Positions 45,354 through 52,463 of a stretch of 64,000 nt of DNA are shown piece after piece. How positions within the stretch are numbered: position 1 is the stretch's first letter; each line of letters begins with the position of its first letter. The notes beneath the pieces are model-generated. The model ran no database searches. It was given only the letters and a program-made list of their open reading frames with translations, and was not told where the DNA came from. The position numbers were made by a program, and so were the translations under genes. The stretch is from positions 23,598-87,597 of the forward strand of contig CAUHQV010000002.1 in assembly GCA_959608625.1 (NCBI GenBank). Reading direction: 5' to 3'. The DNA comes from an uncultured Flavobacteriales bacterium. GTDB taxonomy: Bacteria; Bacteroidota; Bacteroidia; Flavobacteriales; UBA1820.

Positions 45354-45827
45354 ATGGAAAATATGAAGAATACGATATTGGTACAGATCGTCTTTGTGGC
45401 GGCGATGATAGCCGCCGCCGCGTTGGTATCGTGGATTGCCAGCGTGATAGCTGTGATGTTCACGCACGACGTCGGTACTATAGTCATCGCCTGCGTGGTG
45501 TCGGTCTGGGCGGCGGAAATGGCCATTTACGTTTTCCGCTCGGTCTACCTCTATAACCGCCGGATCCGTACGATGGAGCAAGCCGGGGCCGCACAACAGG
45601 ATATTACGGTGGAAAAACACCGGATGAAAAACCGCTATATGTTGGCTGGGGCGGTATTCGGAGGGCTGCTGGGCTATATGTGTTTCGGGGTGTACCGCAA
45701 TATGGTAGACGTACAGCAGAGCGCCGAGGGCATAGAAGGCGGAATAGACTGGGTGCTGGCCGCTAAGGTCACGATAACCATGATTTTGCTGGCCATTATC
45801 ATATACAGGATAAAAAGGAACAGGTAA
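45354..45827 (+). CDS. small membrane protein in the SPFH operon
   Basis: A 157-residue protein with about four hydrophobic segments (about 8-33, 38-62, 92-112 and 132-150). A charged cytoplasmic loop between the second and third is EQAGAAQQDITVEKHRMKNR. The family is not recognised. It starts 14 bp after the SPFH gene and ends 4 bp before the next, so co-expression is certain. It may be a membrane partner of the SPFH assembly. Confidence 0.65.
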   Translation: MENMKNTILVQIVFVAAMIAAAALVSWIASVIAVMFTHDVGTIVIACVVSVWAAEMAIYVFRSVYLYNRRIRTMEQAGAAQQDITVEKHRMKNRYMLAGAVFGGLLGYMCFGVYRNMVDVQQSAEGIEGGIDWVLAAKVTITMILLAIIIYRIKRNR

Positions 45828-45831
45828 CGGC

Positions 45832-46293
45832 ATGAAAAGACTGGTTTCGCATATTGCCGTTTTGTCGGTGCTGGGCTATATGCTGATAGAAGCCCTGGGT
45901 AGCCACCGCGTATGGGTCATAACCATAGTGGCGGCGATTTGGGTTTTTGTAACGGCGGCCGATATTTACCGCTACAGAGGGCGCATCGGAGCGTCTTTTC
46001 GCAAAATGCCCGCTTTCCGGTTCGCAAAAATACGGATCGGCTTTCCGGCAGGGGATGCCCCGGCTTCCGATTCCGTACAGGACAGGATAGCGGTGTACGC
46101 TTCTTATATCCTGTACGTGGTGCTGGCGGGACTGTCGCTGGCTGGGATCATACATTATTTCAAACAGGACACATGGCCGGGCGGGACGCTGGAAAAATGG
46201 ATCGTTCCGGTAGTGATCCTGCTGGCTGTTTTATCGGTATTCCGGAAACGGTACCGCTATATCGCCTGGCTAAAGAAACGGATGGATCGGTAA
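45832..46293 (+). CDS. second small membrane protein in the SPFH operon
   Basis: A 153-residue protein with about four hydrophobic segments (about 5-40 as a hairpin, 85-105 and 118-140) and basic loops, such as RYRGRIGASFRKMPAF and the C-terminal RKRYRYIAWLKKRMDR. It is not recognised. It lies between the other membrane protein (4-bp gap) and the RHH gene (9-bp gap). Confidence 0.63.
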   Translation: MKRLVSHIAVLSVLGYMLIEALGSHRVWVITIVAAIWVFVTAADIYRYRGRIGASFRKMPAFRFAKIRIGFPAGDAPASDSVQDRIAVYASYILYVVLAGLSLAGIIHYFKQDTWPGGTLEKWIVPVVILLAVLSVFRKRYRYIAWLKKRMDR

Positions 46294-46302
46294 AGGAACG
46301 TG

Positions 46303-46506
46303 ATGGCAGAAGAAAAGAACAAAAATAAAAGCTTTGTACTCCGGATGGACGGGGCGACTATGGAAGCGCTGGAAAAGTGGGCGGCGGACGAATTCCGTTC
46401 GGTCAACGGCCAGTTACAGTGGATCATATCCGAGGCCCTGCGCAAAAACGGACGTTCGCCCCGCCGGAAAGCCGCCGCCGATACCGGGGAAGAAAAAGAA
46501 AAGTAG
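46303..46506 (+). CDS. Arc-type ribbon-helix-helix DNA-binding protein
   Basis: A 67-residue protein. KSFVLRMDGATMEALEKWAADEFRSVNGQLQWIISEALRKNGR fits the Arc/MetJ ribbon-helix-helix fold: the KSFVLRM strand contacts DNA and two helices form the dimer. The tail is basic then acidic. It is last in the SPFH operon. The paired TGATATCA palindromes at the operon promoter make autoregulation likely, though this is inference. The start is ATG 46303; a GTG one codon earlier is also possible. A terminator follows. Confidence 0.8.
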   Translation: MAEEKNKNKSFVLRMDGATMEALEKWAADEFRSVNGQLQWIISEALRKNGRSPRRKAAADTGEEKEK

Positions 46507-46535
46507 CTGTTTATTGGAGCCGTAAGGCTATAAAA

Positions 46536-46566
46536 AGGAAAGCCCGGCATTTTAAGCCGGGTTTTT
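46536..46566. terminator. bidirectional intrinsic terminator
   Basis: The short stem CCCGGC / GCCGGG (46543-46548, 46556-46561), with A-rich left and T-rich right flanks, lies between the convergent RHH and endonuclease genes. Confidence 0.78.
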
Positions 46567-46573
46567 CTTTTTG

Positions 46574-47485
46574 TCATTTATGTCGAAAGATTTCAAACGC
46601 CGGTTGCAGGCGCGGGAGGTAGAACACGTTCGGGTAGTGGTCCGAATGGGTATCGGTGAAATCGTCCGCGATGATCTCCATCCCTTTGGCCTTTTTCTTC
46701 AGGTCGGGCGATACGAATACATAGTCGTACCGCTGGTGGAACGAATTTTTGCCGGTGTAGCGCTTGGTAGGGAATGTCGGAGAAAAATCCTTGTGCTGCA
46801 GGTAGGATACGTCCACCAGCAATCCCGAATCAATGATGCGCTGCTGTACGCTGAAATCGACTTGTCCGTTATTCAGATTTTGCAGGTGGGGGCTTTTGAT
46901 CATGCGTTGTTTCTGGGTATCCCGGAATTTACCGTCGGCGTATTGCAAGGAATCGTAAGGGGAAAAGGAATTGAAATCGCCCACGACCACCCATTTCGTC
47001 CGGTCGGGCTGTGCGGCAATGGTCTCCAGCAGGATGGCGGCCTCTTTCAGGCGCTTCTTATAGGAATGCGGATTCAGGTGGATGGAGACGATATGGTATC
47101 CGGCCACGTCCGCCTGGACGAATCCGTGGGTCATGTTGTCCGTTACGCGGCGCACGTTGACGATAGGGTATTTGGAAGTCAGCGCCGGCGGATAGCCCGG
47201 CTCCTTGCACAGGACGGCGTAGGGATGCCCGTAACTCTCGGCCAGTTCCTGGAGGGATTCCTGGGTAAAACCGTTGGTCTCCTGGAGGGCCAGGATGTCC
47301 GGGTCTTGGGCGCGCACCCACGCAGCGAACTCTTTTTTAGTAGCGGTGGTATCGTCTTTCATGCCTTCCAGGATGTTGTAGGCGATGATCTTTAGCGGTT
47401 CGCCGGACTGGGCGGACAGGGGAAGGCCGGTGCAGAGAGCCAGTAAAAATGCGGCGGCACAGCCGAGAGAGCGAAGCGTTTTCAT
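46574..47485 (-). CDS. secreted endonuclease/exonuclease/phosphatase family protein
   Basis: A 303-residue protein with a Sec signal (cleavage about after LSAQ). The EEP fold is clear: IIAYNILEGMKDD, DILALQETNGF (metal Glu), YHIVSIHLNP, WVVVGDFNSFSP (catalytic Asp/Asn) and FTDTHSDHYPNVF (catalytic His). It acts outside the cytoplasm on DNA, RNA or a phosphoester, and the substrate is unknown. It has a strong promoter of its own with a palindrome over the -33 element. Confidence 0.86.
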   Translation of the reverse strand: MKTLRSLGCAAAFLLALCTGLPLSAQSGEPLKIIAYNILEGMKDDTTATKKEFAAWVRAQDPDILALQETNGFTQESLQELAESYGHPYAVLCKEPGYPPALTSKYPIVNVRRVTDNMTHGFVQADVAGYHIVSIHLNPHSYKKRLKEAAILLETIAAQPDRTKWVVVGDFNSFSPYDSLQYADGKFRDTQKQRMIKSPHLQNLNNGQVDFSVQQRIIDSGLLVDVSYLQHKDFSPTFPTKRYTGKNSFHQRYDYVFVSPDLKKKAKGMEIIADDFTDTHSDHYPNVFYLPRLQPAFEIFRHK

Positions 47486-47525
47486 TTTTTTGTCTTTTAA
47501 CAGGGTTTCGATGATTGTAGCGGTA

Positions 47526-47556
47526 CAAATATACTAAAAGCCCGGCGCCATTCAAA
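47526..47556 (-). promoter_or_regulatory. promoter of the secreted endonuclease gene
   Basis: On the minus strand TTTG (47556-47553), 19 nt, then TATATTTG (47533-47526). The ATG is 41 bp downstream. Confidence 0.8.
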
Positions 47557-47566
47557 CTTGTTTGAA
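47551..47566 (-). promoter_or_regulatory. palindrome TTCAAAC-TT-GTTTGAA over the -33 element
   Basis: A perfect 7-bp inverted repeat with a 2-nt centre overlaps the -33 TTTG of the endonuclease promoter. The position suggests a repressor or regulator site. There is no T-run, so it is not a terminator. Confidence 0.5.
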
Positions 47567-47594
47567 TTCTTGTCCGAACCGCTCCCTGTATTCT

Positions 47595-47889
47595 CTAAAT
47601 AGAGAGAATTTGCCCCCTGTAAAACGGACGTCCGAAGATCACCTCGGTAGCAAGGCTTCCTTCGCGGGTGGCGGGCGCGTTGTTGACGGTCATTTGGATA
47701 CTCCCGCCCTCATCCGGTATGGCTTCCTTCGCGCGGACGGCGATATTGCAGGGTCTTTCGGCCTTGAACGAGAATTCGATTTGGATGAGACCTTCCTCAT
47801 CCGGGATATTGTCCCCGGCCGTTTGTTCGCGGTTACAGGCGGAAAGCAGCGGTAAAATGAGTGCAAGTGTAAAAAAATCTTCTTTTTAA
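47595..47889 (-). pseudogene. decayed N-terminal copy of the DUF4906 fimbrillin
   Basis: Positions 47641-47888 match the first 250 bp of the intact fimbrillin gene (49500-49750) closely: lipobox Cys-Asn-Arg-Glu-Gln-Thr-Ala-Gly, then IPDEEGLIQ, IQMTVN and APATREGSL. The start codon is lost (the bases before AAAAAG are CTT, not ATG), and one base is missing in the T-rich signal-peptide stretch. After the lipobox region the frame is open until it diverges at REGSLAT and stops 17 codons later. It lies just downstream of the intact gene's terminator. The remainder of 47486-47640 holds only the endonuclease promoter. Confidence 0.85.
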
Positions 47890-47932
47890 GGAGTTCCGGG
47901 GATCATGGCGATACAAGGATGGTATTTTTATA

Positions 47933-47964
47933 AAGCAGCCGGGAACTTTTGTTCCCGGCTGCTT
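47933..47964 (-). terminator. intrinsic terminator of the DUF4906 fimbrillin gene
   Basis: A perfect 14-bp stem (AAGCAGCCGGGAAC / GTTCCCGGCTGCTT) with a 4-nt loop. On the minus strand it is followed by TATAAAAATA. Confidence 0.85.
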
Positions 47965-47989
47965 GGCATCGGATGTACTTTTTTCGGGA

Positions 47990-49750
47990 TCAGGTCGGAT
48001 TCAGGTCGTAACGGAGCTTTACGGTAAGGTCTTCCTCGATCGTGATATCCCCTACTTCATAGTAGAACCCGCTCAGCGTACTCGTCGTTTCGGTGCCCTG
48101 GTAGTAAAAACCTGCATTTTCATCGCCGGGCAGCTGGTACGAATAGCGTGGGAACCCTAAGCTATGGGGATTGACCACCGTGCCTTTTGTATAGGGGCCG
48201 AACCGCTCGTAGTCATATACGTCGTACCTTTTCAGCCAGTATATGTCGATATAGAACGGGCCGGGTCGGTTGCGGTAATGCCGGATCTCCACCACGTTCC
48301 AGTTGTCTTCTTCCGAAACGTAACGGGGGCTGTAAAAGACCTGGCCGTCCCGGTACGTATGGCCGTTGTCGGGGATCAGGTTCTTCTTGGCGTTGGGGAT
48401 AGGATCGTCTATGGAGATTTCGTCCCCGACCTTCATCGTCGTGATGTAATCGGCTGCCAGGAACCTCATCAGGCCGTCCTCGTTGGGATCCTCGTAAAAA
48501 TACCGGTAGGTGACCGTCGGGTTGAATTCCACCCGCAGGTCGTCGTCCTGGATGGATTGGATATTGGCCCGGATATTGTAGACCGAATTGCGGATGACGT
48601 TATAATCCGTAGTGATATTGCGTCCCGGGTGCAGGTTGATCGTGATGTCTTTCGCGCCCAAGGGCGGCCGGCCGGGATTGCCGCCGGGGTCGGTACCGCC
48701 GGCATGGGGCGTGCTGATTCCAGGATCGCTGTGGAGCGAATTGACCGAAACGGTACGTTTCACATACCAGCCCTTCATCACGATGCGCATGGCTGCGGAA
48801 AATCCGCCTTCCGATATGCTGGGGTCGTTGCCTTTCCACTTGTTTTTCTGGTGACCGATGGCCTGGTTCACTCCGCGCCGGTTTTCCGGTACATACCAAG
48901 TAAAGGTATGATCCGTGTTGTACTTAAATCCGGAGGAATTCGTTATGGCCTGATAGGATACCAAATTGTACAGCATATCCGGGTCGGAGACGTCCGGGTA
49001 CCTCCAATCGGGATCGACCTCCCCTCCGTTATAATAGCTGGCCACGGTCGGCACATTGACCAGTTGGACGGAAGTGATACCCAAGGTGGAATTATCCGCC
49101 AAGGTCGTGGCGTAATTCATGGTGAACACGATCTTGGCTACCATGCGCGTCATATCTACTACCGTATTTACGGTATTGGGCACCGGGCCTTCGTAGTGTC
49201 CGGACATCGGGATCATATCGTCCTTTACGACCTCATCTTCCCGCCACATTTCGATCCCGCTGCGCTTGAAGTCGTTCATCGTGGATACCCCTTCCGTCAG
49301 GTCGTACTGCCAGTTGATGCCGGGACGGTTGGCCGCAAAATACACGGTGCAGTTGTCCTGTATGTACAGGCGCACCTTTACCCGGTACCGCACGCCGTTC
49401 TCGTCTATGATCTGCTCCGGAGCGGGCACGAATTCTTTGCGGACGAATTTCCCGGTCCCGTCGAACTGAAGCACCCATACGTTGTGTATGACGTCCTCCT
49501 GATCGGTGGTCAGGCTTCCTTCACGGGTGGCGGGAGCCTCATTGACGGTCATCTGGATGCCTCCGTCGCCATCCGGCATGACTTCCGTCGCGCGTACGGC
49601 GATAGTACGGGATTTTTCGGCCCGGAACGAGAATTCGGTCTGGATGAGACCCTCCTCATCCGGAATATTGCCCCCGGCCGTCTGTTCGCGGTTGCAGGCG
49701 AACAACAGCGGCAGCAAGAGTGCGAGTGTGAAAAATATATTCTTTTTCAT
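47990..49750 (-). CDS. DUF4906 fimbrillin-like lipoprotein
   Basis: A 586-residue lipoprotein with lipobox LFAC, acylated Cys19. It is a type V pilin-like protein of the DUF4906 group: EDVIHNVWVLQFDGTGKFVRKE, DNCTVYFAANRP and YNVIRNSVYNIRANI are typical. After about residue 400 an extra C-terminal part begins VTYRYFYEDPNEDGLMRFL and includes GHTYRDGQVFYSP, with the look of a MucBP-like adhesive module. It is divergent from the plus-strand fimbrial operon by about 570 bp, so it is likely a surface or tip adhesin under separate control. A decayed copy of its N-terminus lies just downstream. Confidence 0.8.
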   Translation of the reverse strand: MKKNIFFTLALLLPLLFACNREQTAGGNIPDEEGLIQTEFSFRAEKSRTIAVRATEVMPDGDGGIQMTVNEAPATREGSLTTDQEDVIHNVWVLQFDGTGKFVRKEFVPAPEQIIDENGVRYRVKVRLYIQDNCTVYFAANRPGINWQYDLTEGVSTMNDFKRSGIEMWREDEVVKDDMIPMSGHYEGPVPNTVNTVVDMTRMVAKIVFTMNYATTLADNSTLGITSVQLVNVPTVASYYNGGEVDPDWRYPDVSDPDMLYNLVSYQAITNSSGFKYNTDHTFTWYVPENRRGVNQAIGHQKNKWKGNDPSISEGGFSAAMRIVMKGWYVKRTVSVNSLHSDPGISTPHAGGTDPGGNPGRPPLGAKDITINLHPGRNITTDYNVIRNSVYNIRANIQSIQDDDLRVEFNPTVTYRYFYEDPNEDGLMRFLAADYITTMKVGDEISIDDPIPNAKKNLIPDNGHTYRDGQVFYSPRYVSEEDNWNVVEIRHYRNRPGPFYIDIYWLKRYDVYDYERFGPYTKGTVVNPHSLGFPRYSYQLPGDENAGFYYQGTETTSTLSGFYYEVGDITIEEDLTVKLRYDLNPT

Positions 49751-49866
49751 TCCTTTTTCTTCTTTTAACAGGATTTAGAGCCTAAAGGGCTTTTTTCCAT
49801 TATCCCCTTATTATTAAATAGGTGTTGTTGTGTGAAATCGGGCGGATATTTTCCCTGTAAAGCCAA

Positions 49867-49917
49867 ATCACCCCTGTTCCCTCCGCAGGGGCCCGGAGAG
49901 AGGTTAAAGGGGGTGAT
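49867..49917. repeat. imperfect palindromic element
   Basis: The outer arms ATCACCCC (49867-49874) and GGGGTGAT (49910-49917) enclose a GC-rich centre with partly complementary CCTCCG and CGGAGAGAGG. This is the size and style of dispersed intergenic repeats in Bacteroidota. Only one copy is in this window. Confidence 0.4.
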
Positions 49918-50016
49918 AACATGACTAATCCTATGTTCATTACCTTTTGTTACGCACAATAATTAAGGTTTCGATTTTTAATTACCGCTGTAACAGGTAC
50001 AAATATCGTAATTATC

Positions 50017-50051
50017 AGCGACTGGAAAAACCGGGCCTTTTTCCAGTCGCT
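50017..50051. repeat. 14-bp perfect hairpin without an adjacent gene
   Basis: AGCGACTGGAAAAA (50017-50030) pairs fully with TTTTTCCAGTCGCT (50038-50051) around CCGGGCC. No gene ends nearby on either strand, so it is not an ordinary gene terminator. Confidence 0.6.
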
Positions 50052-50322
50052 CTATTGGCATAAAAGAAATAATATGTAGTAAATATGTAATTTACAGTTG
50101 TTTATGTGCTTTTTTTGAGTTTTTTTGGCTGCCCGGAACTCTGAAAACAGGGGGAATTTTGCTAAAAAGCGCAAGCCTGGAAAGCCCTTGTTGCAGAATT
50201 AGAACAAAATCTTTCCATCCGCCCCAATATTAGAAATGTCAGTTGTGCGATTACTCTGTAAATCGGTCAATTAAATGCGTGTCGCAGGCAGATATTTGCA
50301 CTGTGTTGAAAACGGGATTAAT

Positions 50323-50910
50323 ATGAACACCGGCATTCTAAAAAAGATGAGAATATTCATGTCATTTTTTCTGCTCGCATTTTCGATGACGTTATGCGCG
50401 CAACATGTGGGGGTAAAGAACAATTTGCTTTACGACGCCACGCTGACTCCCAATCTGGGAATAGAGATAGGGTTAGGGAAGAAAACCACCCTGGATCTGA
50501 GCGGAAATTACAATCCGTTCATATTTAGCGATGGCAAGCGGATCAAGCATTGGCTGGCCCAACCGGAGTTTCGTTATTGGACGTGCGAACGGTTCAACGG
50601 ATGGTTCTTCGGGGCGCATCTGCACGGCGGGGAATTCAGTTTTGCCAAAGTACGGCTTCCTTTTAACCTGTATACCAACTTGCGGGACAACCGTTACGAA
50701 GGATATTATTACGGAGCAGGCTTGAGCGCCGGCTACCAGTGGATGCTGGGCAAGCGCTGGAACCTCGAAGCGACCCTGGGTGTAGGGTATGCCCGGATAG
50801 AATACGACAGATACCGGTGCGCGGATTGCAGTCCCAAGGTTGGCTCCGGCAGCAAAAATTATTTCGGCCCGACTAAGGCCGCTGTATCGCTCATCTATTT
50901 TATCCTTTGA
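50323..50910 (+). CDS. DUF3575 fimbrial outer-membrane protein
   Basis: A 195-residue protein with a Sec signal (cleavage about after LCAQ). The mature part is an eight-strand OmpA-like barrel of the DUF3575 group: VGVKNNLLYDATLTPNLGIEIGLG, FRYWTCERFNGWFFGAHLHGGEF, YYGAGLSAGYQWMLGKRWNLEATLGVGYARIEYDRY, then CADC and NYFGPTKAAVSLIY. The family is encoded at the head of FimA/Mfa1 loci and is thought to form an outer-membrane base or assembly partner. An ATG 16 codons upstream and another 8 codons downstream are alternatives. It is first in the plus-strand fimbrial operon. Confidence 0.87.
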   Translation: MNTGILKKMRIFMSFFLLAFSMTLCAQHVGVKNNLLYDATLTPNLGIEIGLGKKTTLDLSGNYNPFIFSDGKRIKHWLAQPEFRYWTCERFNGWFFGAHLHGGEFSFAKVRLPFNLYTNLRDNRYEGYYYGAGLSAGYQWMLGKRWNLEATLGVGYARIEYDRYRCADCSPKVGSGSKNYFGPTKAAVSLIYFIL

Positions 50911-50929
50911 TATGCCAAAACCGACAGAT

Positions 50930-52387
50930 ATGAAAAAGATATACTTAATAGCCGCCTTCATCCTGCTCTCCGCCACTTATATACATATAGGAGCGCAGAA
51001 TACCTATGGCGGGAATATCATTTACCAGCAGCTCCGCTCCGAGAAGACGGACGGGAATATCGAGATGGAAGTGGTAGTCGATATGGAGGGCTTGCGCCTG
51101 AAAAATGAGAGGACCATCATTATCACTCCGGTACTCCGCTCGCTGGACAGCAAGGATTCGTACCGTTTCGCCCCGGCGGTAATCACCACCGGCCGCAGCG
51201 GTACCTCCCTGAAGCGTTCGCGGATATACTACGGATACCGCTTCGAGCAGGAGCCCCGGTGGATCGTTCGCCGCGCCAACGGCAAACCCCAGGCCGGGAA
51301 AATGGAACTGTCCGTACCGTTCGAGCCCTGGATGGGCAATGCAGCCCTCGTTTTCGAGGAATCGGTAGTCGGATGCGCAGATTGTCCGGTCGCGCTGAAC
51401 GAACTGGCCATCATTCCGAAAGTGGTGGAAATATTCGAGCCGGAATACGAGATAAGCTATGTATCGCCCCCGATAGAGCCTGTCAAGGAACGCAGCGAGA
51501 GCTATTCGGCCTACATCAATTACGAAGTGGGCAAATACACCCTGCTGCGCGATTATAAAGGAAATGCCGCTACGTTGGCAAAAGTGGATAAGATTCTGGA
51601 CGAGATACGCAGCGATACCAATTTGGTCATCACGCAGTTCTCGGTCACGGGATACGCTTCGCCCGAAGGTAATTTCCAGAGCAACCTGACCCTTTCCGAC
51701 AACCGCGCCCGTTCGTTCGTAGACTACCTGCGCCAACGCCACGGTTTCGATACCCGCATCATACGGGTTTCCGGAAAAGGCGAAGACTGGGAAGGCCTGA
51801 AAAAAGAAGTGTCCAAATCCAATATCCAGGACCGCGACCGTGTACTCGACATCATCGATATCGAAAACGTCGCCCTGCGCAAACAGCGCCTGATGGCCCT
51901 TGCCGGCGGTTCGGTATACCGGATACTGCTCCGGGACTTCTATCCGCCCCTTCGCCGCAACGACTACACCATTACGTATGTGGCGCGTGCGTTCGACGTG
52001 GAGGAAGCCAAGCTGATCATCAAGACCAAGCCTCAGTACCTGAGCCTGAACGAGATGTTCCTGGTGGCGCATTCCTACCAAAAGGATAGCGAAGAGTTCA
52101 AGGAAGTGTTCGATATCGCGGTGCGTATGTACCCCAACGAGCCGATCGCCAAACTGAACACGGCGGCTACCGAGATAGAGAAAGGTGCCCTGGATGCAGC
52201 CATCGGCCGCCTCCAGCAGCTCGAAAGGACGAACCTGCCCCAGGCATGGAACAACCTCGGAGTGGCCTACATATACAAGAAAGAATACCAAAACGCAATG
52301 GAGTGCTTCAAAAGAGCGGCACAAGGCGGCGATAAAGCGGCCGTACACAACATGGAACAGCTATCCAAATGGCTGGAACAACAATAG
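50930..52387 (+). CDS. DUF3868 fimbrial accessory protein with OmpA-like and TPR parts
   Basis: A 485-residue protein with a Sec signal. Residues about 30-195 are the DUF3868 domain and include a CADC pair (VVGCADCPVALNEL). Residues about 215-330 are an OmpA-like segment (FSVTGYASPEGNFQSNLTLSDNRARSFVDYL). The C-terminal 100 residues are TPR-like (AWNNLGVAYIYKKEYQNAMECFKRAA). The family accompanies type V pili in Bacteroidales, probably as a periplasmic or outer-membrane assembly factor anchored to peptidoglycan. It starts 19 bp after DUF3575, whose C-terminus also carries a CADC pair. Confidence 0.85.
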   Translation: MKKIYLIAAFILLSATYIHIGAQNTYGGNIIYQQLRSEKTDGNIEMEVVVDMEGLRLKNERTIIITPVLRSLDSKDSYRFAPAVITTGRSGTSLKRSRIYYGYRFEQEPRWIVRRANGKPQAGKMELSVPFEPWMGNAALVFEESVVGCADCPVALNELAIIPKVVEIFEPEYEISYVSPPIEPVKERSESYSAYINYEVGKYTLLRDYKGNAATLAKVDKILDEIRSDTNLVITQFSVTGYASPEGNFQSNLTLSDNRARSFVDYLRQRHGFDTRIIRVSGKGEDWEGLKKEVSKSNIQDRDRVLDIIDIENVALRKQRLMALAGGSVYRILLRDFYPPLRRNDYTITYVARAFDVEEAKLIIKTKPQYLSLNEMFLVAHSYQKDSEEFKEVFDIAVRMYPNEPIAKLNTAATEIEKGALDAAIGRLQQLERTNLPQAWNNLGVAYIYKKEYQNAMECFKRAAQGGDKAAVHNMEQLSKWLEQQ

Positions 52388-52463
52388 ATCGGAAAAGATC
52401 AAATCTGAATATTAATCATAGTAAAGAAAAATCAATTAACAACAACTCTATTTATTTTAAGCA

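Larger units (their letters stand above)
49751..50322. other. 572-bp divergent intergenic region of the fimbrial locus
   Basis: No convincing gene. It holds an imperfect palindromic element (49867-49917), a perfect 14-bp hairpin (50017-50051), AT-rich DNA, and presumably the promoters of both divergent fimbrial units. I found no clean TAnnTTTG box in either direction, so the promoters here differ from the usual type or need an activator. Confidence 0.6.

Noticed and set aside
48164..49768. A 534-codon open frame antisense to the DUF4906 fimbrillin
   Set aside because: The minus-strand product has a lipoprotein signal and family motifs, while the plus-strand one has none.
49765..49959. A 64-codon minus-strand frame just upstream of the fimbrillin
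   Set aside because: It reads through an imperfect palindromic element, its composition is unlike a folded protein, and it would occupy the promoter region.
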